Position numbers and translations under genes: made by a program
Notes under the pieces: generated by a model
The model's input: only the letters and a program-made list of their open reading frames with translations
Database searches by the model: none
Told to the model about the DNA's origin: nothing
Part shown: positions 7,594 through 15,755 of the stretch, in pieces
How the letters are laid out: every line of letters begins with the position of its first letter
How positions within the stretch are numbered: position 1 is the stretch's first letter
Origin: Stieleria varia
Lineage (GTDB): Bacteria > Planctomycetota > Planctomycetia > Pirellulales > Pirellulaceae
Assembly: GCF_038443385.1 (NCBI RefSeq)
Contig: NZ_CP151726.1
Coordinates: 3,162,001 to 3,226,000 of the forward strand
Length of the DNA stretch: 64,000 nt
Direction of reading: 5' to 3'

Positions 7594-10500
7594 ATCATCG
7601 CTGCGCCCTCACATTTTGCCTGTTGTTATTTTCAACCCACGCCTTGGCGGAAGACTGGGTGGACCCGAACTACAAAGCGGCCCCCAATAAAACACCCCAG
7701 CTTGTGATCGATGCGCAAGGATTCTCGGGCAGAATCAATCGACTGGCGATCAGCGATGACGGACGTTGGCTCGCGGGTGTGGCTGACAAAACGGTACGAG
7801 TTTGGAATTTGAGCACGCAACGGATTCACGCTACGTTGCGTGGTTACCAAGAGCCCGACGGTTTCCACATCGGCTACATCGACTCGATCACGTTTTCACC
7901 CGACAATCAACACTTGATCGTGGGTGTCTCGGATAACAGTGAGTTCGGCTCCACTCGGATCTACGATCTGCGGCAACCGGGGGAGATCAAGCAATTGGTT
8001 GCCGGGCATACCGGATGCACTCGCGGTGTGACGTTCACCAAATCAGGCAACCGAATGGCTACTTGGGGATGTGATGGCTTCATCGTTTTCTATCGTCAAG
8101 ACAATCGAGGTGACTGGGCGATCGATTTCAAGGTGCCATGGAGCGGGGCTCCTGTGGCCTTGCCAGAGAATTTCCCCATGCCCAATGATCTTTTTCAGTT
8201 CACCGAGGACGAACGCTATCTCGCATTTAAGTTTGGATCGCCGTTGGTGGTCTCGGTTGCACAACAGCGTGTTGTGTCCGACATCAATCAAGTCCCCGAT
8301 GCGATCAAGGAGATTGGCGTATTCAACGACAACGTCAACGCGCCCTTTTCAGAATGGTGGTTTCCTGATTTCAAACCGGCACTCTCATCGACCAAACAAC
8401 CAAATGAGATCTTTGCGGTCGGATATGGCAACGGGATCGATCAAGGGCGAACGGTTTACTTTGCGGCCAGTTGGAAGAGGGATTGGGCCGCGCATGTGGT
8501 GCACAACCATAGCTACGAAGTCACCACGTTCGCCTGGAACAAGCAGGCAAACCTAGCGGCCAGCGCCGACAAACTTGGCAGGATCCATGTCTGGGATCCA
8601 GAGACGGGCAAGAGCGTCACAAAGACGATCGACTCGGTCACTCAAACGCTTTGGAACGTGCGATGGGCGCCAGATGGTCGGAACCTGTTGTTCAGTGACA
8701 AAAACTATCCCGAGGGACGATGGCATTTCAACCGCTGGGCCGGAACCGACAAGAAACTGTCTTTGGAATCGTATCAGGTGTCCGCGACGACGGCGAAGAT
8801 GGCGGATCATCCGGTCAAACCGATGACCTATCACCCGATGCTGGGCAACATCGAATTGCAGGTCGTCAAGAACACGGAGAACGCCAGCATCCGGCCAGGA
8901 CGATGGGATTTGCGCATTGCGTTTCCTGGAAAAAGCCGCCCTGCTCAGTCCTTGATCCCATGGGGCGATCCTGCTCGCGAAGCCGCCATCAACAACTATC
9001 GAATCCGCGTGCCGCGAACGAAGTTTGGAATGGTTCGCTGCATGCGATTTGTCGAGTACCCGGGTTGTGAAAGTGGAGCGACGGTGATCTTTGGAACCGA
9101 CACGGGGCTGTTGTACGAAGCGACGATCGAACAACTCCGGAACGGACAAATCGAGCTTCATGTGAGAAAACAATTTCTTGGGCACACCGCGGACGTGACT
9201 TCTTTTGACGTCTCTCCCAACCAAAAAACGCTAGCGACGTGTTCACTCGACGGCACCATTCGCGTGTATCCGCTCAAGCCGGCTCGGGCCGTGGGGGACA
9301 TCGACTTTTTGAACGATGGCACGCGGGTAGTCGAGGTGCCACGCAACGGGCCGTCCGGTCGAGCCGGTGTCCTGCCCGAAGACACGATGCTGAAGTTCGA
9401 TAACGGATCGTTCTACGAACGAATTCGCAAACAACAGGAAGGAAAGTACCGACCGAATCAAAGCGTTCCCATCGTTGTCAATCGCGGTGTGATGATGAAC
9501 GAGCGCAGACAAGTCGCGTTGAATGTGACCTTGTCAGAAGCTCCCCAGTTGGTCCTGCCGTTGACCAGCATTCTGATGGAAAAGTCGGGTGAATGGGTCA
9601 GTTGGACTCCCGAGGGCTACTACGACTCGTCCAGTGCGGGCGCAAAGTTTGTCGGCTGGCACATCAATCGTGAAAGACACGAAACGGCAAAGTTCTTTCC
9701 GCTGGATCAGTTTCAGCCCCAATACTATCAACCAAAAGTCGTCCGGTACGCAATCACCGAACAGTCCAGCACGATCGCGATCGAGAAAGCGGATGCGGAA
9801 CTCGATGGTTTTTCCGCGCTGACGCCACTGACGTTGGCATCCGATTCGGAAGTTGAGCAACGAACGCCACCACAGATCGATATCCTCTCGCCATCGCCCA
9901 ACTATTTCAGTCCGACAGAAAAGATTCGTGTGGTGACTCGTATTAGAGTTCCTAAATCGGCCAGCTTGGACAGCGTCCGATTCGAGGTCGACGGACATGG
10001 CGTCCCCGGGCGTCCTCGATTGACCAACGAGCAATACGCGGGACGGGAGAAGGAATATTGGTACGAGCAATCGTTAGCGCTGGCCAAAGGAGATCGCAAG
10101 ATCGCGGTGAGGGCTTTCTGCAACAATCAGACGCAAGCAGAATCAACCATCGATTGCAAAATCGGAGCCGAGAACGCGGTCGATCCGTCACAGGGCACGC
10201 TCTATATTTTGGCCGTTGGGATGACGAAGTACGCCAATCCCGACTTTGAGTTGGACTATGGTGCCAAGGATGCGAGCGATTTCGTACAGGCTTGGACGGA
10301 TCTGCCTCATCGTCATCCCGGTCAAATCAAGTCCAAGATCCTGAGCGATGCGGAAGCAACCTGCCAGAACATTCGCGAAAACGGACTGCAATGGCTCTCC
10401 AATCAGCCGATCACCGCGAATGATACGGTGATGGTGTTCTTGTCCGGGCACGCCGTCTACGATCAAAACGAAGACTGGTATTTTGCCGGCCACGACGTGG

Positions 10501-10934
10501 ACCCCGAGCGATTGATCGCCACAGGCATCTCGGATGCCGAGTTGGATAATGTCCTGCGAAAGATCCCCACGAATTTGATTCTCTTTTGCGACACCTGCCA
10601 TGCGGGCGGATTCGAAGCGACGGCGAAGGTGTTCAAGAATCCCGAGAGCGGGACCAGCATCTGGCGCGGCCGTGGGCACGTGGTCTTCGCCAGTTGTCTG
10701 CCTCACGAGGAAAGTTTGGAGGACAGTCGCTGGGAAAACGGCGCGTTCACGCAAGCGATTCTTGAGTTCCTGCAGTCATCCAAGTCGGACTACGACCAGG
10801 ACGGCACGTTGACGTTTGACGAGATGGCGATCTTCGTCAAATCGGCTGTTCGGCGAATGACCGACGAATCGCAAAACCCGGCGATCGAAGTTCCCTCATC
10901 GGTGAGCAACATTCCGTTTACGACACGTCACTGA
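7590..10934 (+). CDS. secreted WD40-repeat protein with C-terminal caspase-like peptidase domain
   Basis: The 1114-residue product begins with a signal peptide (LTFCLLLFSTHALA). WD40-type repeats follow, clearest at about residues 45-77 (LAISDDGRWLAG...VRVWNL), 312-345 (LAASADKLGRIHVWD) and 535-565 (LATCSLDGTIRVY). A PDZ-like stretch lies around 570-625 (VVEVPRNGPSGRAGV). A caspase/metacaspase (clan CD, C14) domain starts near 868 (LYILAVGMTKY). It keeps the catalytic dyad: His954 in LSGHA and Cys1003 in DTCHAGG. Clan CD enzymes of this type usually cut after Arg/Lys or Asp. The final region (FDEMAIFVKSAVRRM) resembles the usual C-terminal subdomain. It is co-translated with the upstream methyltransferase. 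Substrate and trigger are unknown. Confidence 0.9.
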   Translation: MNHRCALTFCLLLFSTHALAEDWVDPNYKAAPNKTPQLVIDAQGFSGRINRLAISDDGRWLAGVADKTVRVWNLSTQRIHATLRGYQEPDGFHIGYIDSITFSPDNQHLIVGVSDNSEFGSTRIYDLRQPGEIKQLVAGHTGCTRGVTFTKSGNRMATWGCDGFIVFYRQDNRGDWAIDFKVPWSGAPVALPENFPMPNDLFQFTEDERYLAFKFGSPLVVSVAQQRVVSDINQVPDAIKEIGVFNDNVNAPFSEWWFPDFKPALSSTKQPNEIFAVGYGNGIDQGRTVYFAASWKRDWAAHVVHNHSYEVTTFAWNKQANLAASADKLGRIHVWDPETGKSVTKTIDSVTQTLWNVRWAPDGRNLLFSDKNYPEGRWHFNRWAGTDKKLSLESYQVSATTAKMADHPVKPMTYHPMLGNIELQVVKNTENASIRPGRWDLRIAFPGKSRPAQSLIPWGDPAREAAINNYRIRVPRTKFGMVRCMRFVEYPGCESGATVIFGTDTGLLYEATIEQLRNGQIELHVRKQFLGHTADVTSFDVSPNQKTLATCSLDGTIRVYPLKPARAVGDIDFLNDGTRVVEVPRNGPSGRAGVLPEDTMLKFDNGSFYERIRKQQEGKYRPNQSVPIVVNRGVMMNERRQVALNVTLSEAPQLVLPLTSILMEKSGEWVSWTPEGYYDSSSAGAKFVGWHINRERHETAKFFPLDQFQPQYYQPKVVRYAITEQSSTIAIEKADAELDGFSALTPLTLASDSEVEQRTPPQIDILSPSPNYFSPTEKIRVVTRIRVPKSASLDSVRFEVDGHGVPGRPRLTNEQYAGREKEYWYEQSLALAKGDRKIAVRAFCNNQTQAESTIDCKIGAENAVDPSQGTLYILAVGMTKYANPDFELDYGAKDASDFVQAWTDLPHRHPGQIKSKILSDAEATCQNIRENGLQWLSNQPITANDTVMVFLSGHAVYDQNEDWYFAGHDVDPERLIATGISDAELDNVLRKIPTNLILFCDTCHAGGFEATAKVFKNPESGTSIWRGRGHVVFASCLPHEESLEDSRWENGAFTQAILEFLQSSKSDYDQDGTLTFDEMAIFVKSAVRRMTDESQNPAIEVPSSVSNIPFTTRH

Positions 10935-10964
10935 AGTAACAATCGTACCCGCGACGCGGATACT

Positions 10965-13100
10965 TCACTCCGAGGAACTGTCTTCATCAGCCTCAGGCTT
11001 GTCCATGGGGAACACAAACTCGCTGAGCGTTTCGCCGGTGACGGTGTGATGCCGGATGGTGAGCGTGGGCGCTTTCTCGTCTCCGCGATATCGCAAGTCT
11101 CCGGAGAGAAACCCGCCGGCGACGCGAAGGAATTTGTGAACCGGTCGCTCGTCGCCTTCTTTCCAGCCCAGTTCGTGTTTTTCGCTTCCAGGTCCGCAGC
11201 CGAATTCCCACAAATTGTCAGTCGGATCATGCGAAGCGTATTGCCAATGTCGGTCGCCGCACAGAACGATGACATTCTCGATCTTGGCAAGATGCGATCG
11301 GATCTCGTCGCCTTCGTGTGCAAAAACCTCGTTGGCGTGGTTGTCTTTTTTGTTGTCGCGATCCGGGCCGACCACGGGCGTGGGGCTGCAAATCACTTTG
11401 AACTTTGCGGTTGACTCATCCAACGTGCGGAACAGCCATTCCTTTTGCTCTTTGCCGAGAATGGTCTTGTCTGGGCCATCGGGCATGTTGTTTGGACTGC
11501 GGTAGTCTCGGCCTTCCAAGAACCAGACTTGCAAGTCACGTCCCCAGCGGACGGTTGTGTAGCGAGGGCTCAAGGTCGGAAATTGTTCTTCGTTGAAAAT
11601 TCGGACACCTTCCTCGAACGTCACGGGGCCGTACTTTTGACCGGCCCAGCAATCGTTCTTGAGTGTGTCGTGGTCGTCTTTGAGAAAATAGCTGGTCGTC
11701 TTGTTGTAGAAATCGCGGTTGTTGGGCAATGAAAAAATCCGTCCCCATTTGAATCGCATCAGCTCAACCGTCATCGCCCAGGGATCGGGCTTGTCGTAGT
11801 ACTCGATGTCGCCCGCGTGAACGATGAAATCGGGGTTCATGGCCGACATCGTGGGATAGATCTTGTGTCCTAGCATGCCGTCGTCGCGACGAATGAAATC
11901 GTGACAGGTCGTGAAGCAGAACTTGACGTTCTTTTCTGCGTCGACTTTCGGCGCGGTGCGAAACGCACCTCGAACGACTGCGGTGGTCTCGTCGCCGTCC
12001 AACGATTGGGCTTCGATGACCGCGGCGTACTGGGTGTCCGGTTTCAGGTCATTGAGTTTCCACTGGGCAGTGAAGTCTGTTTCGACATTGGTTTCGATCC
12101 ACAGCGTGGTCTTTGCGTCGTTGCGGTTCTTTCCTGGGAAATAAGTCATACGAACGCGACCGGGAGCACCGGGGCAAGCACCCAGCATTTCGGATAGCGT
12201 TGCACCATCGGGCAATTGTTCGCGGAGGATCGCATCACCGTCGGCATCACGCGACAACTTACTGGCTTGTTTTGACGACAATGAAACGAAGGCTTTGCCA
12301 TCGGCAACCATTTCCCTTTGCGCCGTCGTCCGTGTCCAGATGACGATCGAGTTCTGGTCCGCCCAACTGTTTCGCATCGCATTGGCCAGAAAAGGACCCT
12401 TCGACGGTTCATCCGCTTCGTCCGGCACCGTTTTGGCGGTGAATTGAAAATCACGAAAGACCGCTTTGCCGCCATGGTCGGTCAACATGATACGGTCGCC
12501 GTCGGCCGGCGCACCGAAATCCTGTGAACCGTAGAACTTGCTCAACGCGATCGTTTTGTCCCACGACGGACCAGTGGTCACGGCGGAAGCAACGAGTTGG
12601 CCGTTCAAGTAATGCTCCAGTCGATGGCCGATAGCGACGATGCGTGACTCGTTCCATTGTCCCGCCGGATGGATGTTCTTTTCCTGTGCAGGCGGGACCA
12701 AGTCATAGATCGACGCCGTGCTGCCTTTGGAAACACTGGTCGGTCCGTCATCGATGATTTGGTACTCGACACCCAAGTAAGCGTTGCTGAACAACTGCTT
12801 GCCGAAACGACGTACGCGGTACTTGATCCCCGAGTTGGTTCGTGGTTCGATCTTCCACTGCCAGCTCAGTTCAAAATTCGCAGGCAGTGGCTGGCTGAGC
12901 AGACTTCCTTTTCCGCCCCGTGGCTTGATCAAGCGGATCTCGCCACCATCGAATTCCCAGCTCTCGGCGACAGGCTCGCCGTCAACGGATTCCCAGAACT
13001 CGGGCGCCGCAAAGTTGATGGCGGGATCATCCGACCAAGCATTCGGGACGAGGGGCATGAATGCGATCAGGATCGCGGCGGTGATGCGTAGGAGCGGCAT
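10965..13100 (-). CDS. DUF1080 domain fused to PhoD-like metallophosphatase
   Basis: The 711-residue exported protein has a signal peptide (LRITAAILIAFMPLVPNA) and two domains. Residues about 30-215 match the DUF1080/3-keto-disaccharide hydrolase jelly roll (ELSWQWKIEPRTNSGIKYRV, GVEYQIIDD, WNESRIVA). Residues about 235-700 match alkaline phosphatase D. Metal-site motifs are visible: FCFTTCHD, VHAGDIEYYD, FLKDDHD and LCGDRHW. PhoD enzymes are periplasmic phosphodi/monoesterases that use Fe-Ca centres. The DUF1080 part suggests binding or cleavage of a glycoside, so the fusion may act on a phosphorylated or polymer-linked carbohydrate; this is inference. It is divergent from the esterase-sialidase fusion at 13241 and converges with the caspase gene. 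Confidence 0.88.
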   Translation of the reverse strand: MPLLRITAAILIAFMPLVPNAWSDDPAINFAAPEFWESVDGEPVAESWEFDGGEIRLIKPRGGKGSLLSQPLPANFELSWQWKIEPRTNSGIKYRVRRFGKQLFSNAYLGVEYQIIDDGPTSVSKGSTASIYDLVPPAQEKNIHPAGQWNESRIVAIGHRLEHYLNGQLVASAVTTGPSWDKTIALSKFYGSQDFGAPADGDRIMLTDHGGKAVFRDFQFTAKTVPDEADEPSKGPFLANAMRNSWADQNSIVIWTRTTAQREMVADGKAFVSLSSKQASKLSRDADGDAILREQLPDGATLSEMLGACPGAPGRVRMTYFPGKNRNDAKTTLWIETNVETDFTAQWKLNDLKPDTQYAAVIEAQSLDGDETTAVVRGAFRTAPKVDAEKNVKFCFTTCHDFIRRDDGMLGHKIYPTMSAMNPDFIVHAGDIEYYDKPDPWAMTVELMRFKWGRIFSLPNNRDFYNKTTSYFLKDDHDTLKNDCWAGQKYGPVTFEEGVRIFNEEQFPTLSPRYTTVRWGRDLQVWFLEGRDYRSPNNMPDGPDKTILGKEQKEWLFRTLDESTAKFKVICSPTPVVGPDRDNKKDNHANEVFAHEGDEIRSHLAKIENVIVLCGDRHWQYASHDPTDNLWEFGCGPGSEKHELGWKEGDERPVHKFLRVAGGFLSGDLRYRGDEKAPTLTIRHHTVTGETLSEFVFPMDKPEADEDSSSE

Positions 13101-13134
13101 TGAACGGTACGGGGATGTCGAGGGGTTGGTTGGG

Positions 13135-13162
13135 GAGGGGAATTCTGGCGAATCCCATTACG
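13135..13162. repeat. 28-bp dispersed repeat, copy 1
   Basis: This stretch is the exact reverse complement of 46610-46637, with the core GGAATTCTGGCGAATCCC. It lies in the 140-base divergent gap between two exported-enzyme genes; the other copy lies just after the sulfatase stop codon. Confidence 0.85.
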
Positions 13163-13240
13163 GGTGCGGTGCTGGATATACTTTAGCTGAAACCAGCTCG
13201 CCTATCGCCCGCCGACTTCTCGCGAAAATCGCCAAATCCA

Positions 13241-15253
13241 ATGACATTTCGTTCCGCCTTTCTTTGTTGTATTTTCGCTGCTTCGCTGGCCGTCTTTGCG
13301 ACCACCGCGACTTCACAAGACGCCCAGACGGAAAAGCGAATGCGTGATGCCGGGGCGGAAATCGAAGTGTACAAAACGACCGAGGATGCTGATGGCAAAG
13401 CGGTCTCGCTTGAAGCGTACGTGTTCTATCCGCCCAACCACAACCCAGGGGATCGGCGTTCCGCGATCGTGTTCTTTTTTGGTGGCGGCTGGAAAAGCGG
13501 TACGCCGGCACAATTTAGCGAACACTGCCGATACTTGGCCGCTCGCGGAATGGTGGCGATCACGGCTGACTACCGCGTCTTGAGCCGGCAAGGCACCAAA
13601 GCGGTGAGCTGCGTTGCTGACGGCAAGTCGGCGATCCGTTGGGTGCGACAGAACGCTGAACGGCTTGGCGTCGATACCAATCGTGTCGCGGCCGGCGGTG
13701 GATCCGCTGGCGGTCATGTTGCCGCATGCACGGGCGTGATCGCTGAGTTCGATGAATCGGGTGAAAACAATGACGTCAGCAGCCGGCCCAATGCGATGGC
13801 ATTGTTCAATCCCGCCGTCGTGTTGGCTTCGATCGATGAACGCTTGCCTTTGGACCGAGCCAAACTGGATGAACTGGCAGAGCGAATGGGGACGTCGCCT
13901 GAATCGCTCTCTCCGGTTCATCATGTCGGTAAAGACGCCCCGCCGACGATTCTCTTTCATGGTCGCGCCGACGATACGGTTCCGTATTGGACCGCGGAAG
14001 CATTCCGTGACGCGATGGTTGCTGCGGGCAATCGATGCGAGCTGGTCGGGTTCGATGGCGAAGGACACGGTTTCTTTAATCATGGTCGTGGAAACAACTC
14101 AAGCTATGAACGAACCATTCGTGAATTGGACTCTTTTTTGGTTTCGTTGGGATACATCACGGCACGAAAGCCGGCGGACTCGCTGCCGATCGCAACGATC
14201 GATTTGGATAGCGATACGAAACGTCAAGTCATCGTTGATCGAGAGGAGGGACAGTACCTGGGCCATCCAACGACGTGTTTACTGGAGGATGGGAAGACGA
14301 TTCTGTGTGTCTACCCCAAGGGACACGGTCGCGGAGGAATCGTTTTCAAACGCAGCGACGACGGTGGGGTGACTTGGAGCGATCGCTTGCCGACACCGGA
14401 AAACTGGATGACGTCCAAAGAAGTTCCCACGTTGCACCGTGTCGTTGATCCTCAAGGAACCAAACGCATCATCATGTGGTCAGGACTGTATCCCGCGCGG
14501 TTGGCGGTTTCAGAGGACAACGGCGAAACGTGGGGGCCGCTGCAGCAAGTCGGTGATTGGGGCGGGATCGTTGTGATGGGTTTTGTGGAACCATTGAAAA
14601 CCGGTCCAGGTCATTACCTGGCAATGTTTCATGACGATGGTCGATTCTTTACCAAAAAAGGGAAAGCCACTGGCGTTTTTACCTTGTACCAAACCTTCTC
14701 CAAAGATGGCGGTTTGACGTGGTCGGATCCGGAATCAATTTTCCAATCCTCCGAAGTCCATTTGTGTGAGCCCGGATGCATCCGCTCGCCCGATGGAAAA
14801 CGACTCGCCGTGCTGTTGCGTGAAAACTCGAGGCGTAAGAATTCACATGTCATCTTTTCAGATGATGAAGCAGTATCGTGGTCGCAGCCTCGGGAATTAC
14901 CGCTGACATTGACGGGAGATCGTCACACGGGCAAATACACGGAGGATGGCAGGCTGTTCGTCAGCTTTCGTTGTGTGTCGCCAAAGCAAAGCAGCAAACA
15001 ACGACTCTTTGAAGGAGACTGGGTGGGCTGGGTTGGGGCGTGGGGTGACTTGGTCAACGGAGATGACGGGCAATATTTTGTGCGATTGAAGGACAATCAA
15101 AAGGGCTACGATACCGCGTATCCTGGCGTCGAAGTGTTACCCGACGATACGATCGTCACGACGACCTACGGCCATTGGGACCAGGACAAGCAGCCCTATA
15201 TCTTGAGCGTACGACTGAAGCTCCCTGAGCTGGACGCGATGACAACTCAATAG
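13241..15253 (+). CDS. alpha/beta-hydrolase (acetylesterase type) fused to a sialidase-like beta-propeller
   Basis: The 670-residue exported protein has a signal peptide (LCCIFAASLAVFATTATS) and two domains. Residues about 35-305 form an acetyl-xylan-esterase/BD-FAE-like hydrolase. The oxyanion region is FFFGGGWKSG, the nucleophile is Ser155 in GGGSAGGH, the acid is Asp in ADDTVPYW, and the base is His in GEGHGFFNHG. Residues about 320-665 form a sialidase/neuraminidase-superfamily propeller with several Asp-box-like turns (SDDGGVTW, SEDNGETW, SKDGGLTW). The combination suggests removal of acyl groups and cleavage or binding of an acidic sugar polymer; substrate is inference. It is divergently transcribed from the DUF1080-PhoD gene, pointing to shared regulation. 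Confidence 0.9.
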   Translation: MTFRSAFLCCIFAASLAVFATTATSQDAQTEKRMRDAGAEIEVYKTTEDADGKAVSLEAYVFYPPNHNPGDRRSAIVFFFGGGWKSGTPAQFSEHCRYLAARGMVAITADYRVLSRQGTKAVSCVADGKSAIRWVRQNAERLGVDTNRVAAGGGSAGGHVAACTGVIAEFDESGENNDVSSRPNAMALFNPAVVLASIDERLPLDRAKLDELAERMGTSPESLSPVHHVGKDAPPTILFHGRADDTVPYWTAEAFRDAMVAAGNRCELVGFDGEGHGFFNHGRGNNSSYERTIRELDSFLVSLGYITARKPADSLPIATIDLDSDTKRQVIVDREEGQYLGHPTTCLLEDGKTILCVYPKGHGRGGIVFKRSDDGGVTWSDRLPTPENWMTSKEVPTLHRVVDPQGTKRIIMWSGLYPARLAVSEDNGETWGPLQQVGDWGGIVVMGFVEPLKTGPGHYLAMFHDDGRFFTKKGKATGVFTLYQTFSKDGGLTWSDPESIFQSSEVHLCEPGCIRSPDGKRLAVLLRENSRRKNSHVIFSDDEAVSWSQPRELPLTLTGDRHTGKYTEDGRLFVSFRCVSPKQSSKQRLFEGDWVGWVGAWGDLVNGDDGQYFVRLKDNQKGYDTAYPGVEVLPDDTIVTTTYGHWDQDKQPYILSVRLKLPELDAMTTQ

Positions 15254-15398
15254 CCTCCCACGGCTCACCCTTGCGTTCCCAATTTCGATTAAATCAACGG
15301 CCCGCTAGCCCGGATTATTTATGCGGATAATTGATTTTAGCGCAAACAGATTCTTGACAATGAGTTGTGACATCGTTGGGAAATACCGATTGTTTTTT

Positions 15399-15457
15399 AT
15401 AACCCGACGCGTAAGCGAGGGATTTACCGAGTATCTCTCGCTTACGCGTCGGGTTAT
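15399..15457. repeat. 21-bp perfect inverted repeat (CGTAAGCGAG type)
   Basis: Arms 15399-15419 and 15437-15457 are exact reverse complements around a 17-base loop, with the core ACCCGACGCGTAAGCGAG. A related hairpin lies at 58972-59037. It falls in the 502-base gap 15254-15755, which holds no gene but three repeat families. Confidence 0.85.
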
Positions 15458-15478
15458 GAATATGGGCTAGCGGGCCTA

Positions 15479-15530
15479 ATGGTGTTGACGAAACCCTTCG
15501 AGGCCCGTGGCTAGCGCCGTCGGCTCACAG
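15479..15530. repeat. 52-bp dispersed repeat, copy 1
   Basis: Inverted copy of 38496-38547, identical at all but one position by eye. It contains AGGCCCGTGGCTAGCGCC. Confidence 0.8.
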
Positions 15531-15604
15531 ACACAACGCAACAGGACTAGATCAGCAGTCTCAGTTTCTTGGGGGAGGTGACGGTGTGCGTCGCAAATCA
15601 AAGC

Positions 15605-15745
15605 GTATGGTGGTGTTCGTTTTCGACTTGGAAAGTCGAACGACAATCGTCGCTCGATTTTCCAAATCGATAGCGTTCCCCGGAAAACGTTTTGCCAATC
15701 CCAAACGCTCACTTACGTAGACCGGCCCCCTCCCTCGCATTCGCC
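15605..15745. repeat. dispersed paired mini-hairpin repeat, copy 2
   Basis: Same element as 3753-3868. The left arm (15624-15638) is unchanged. The right arm reads CGATTTTCCAAATCG, where two paired changes keep its internal 6-bp hairpin but spoil pairing with the left arm. The 3' flank (CCAATCCCAAACGCT) is shared with copy 3. It ends next to the treZ stop codon. Confidence 0.85.
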
Positions 15746-15755
15746 TCAGCTACAG

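Noticed and set aside
6961-10934. Classical cytoplasmic defence operon (caspase plus methyltransferase)
   Set aside because: The caspase protein has a clear signal peptide and WD40 repeats, and no restriction, nuclease or phage-sensing partner is adjacent. A defence role cannot be supported.
15254-15755. tRNA or other structured RNA suggested by strong hairpins
   Set aside because: No cloverleaf, T-loop or anticodon arrangement; the hairpins belong to dispersed repeat families.
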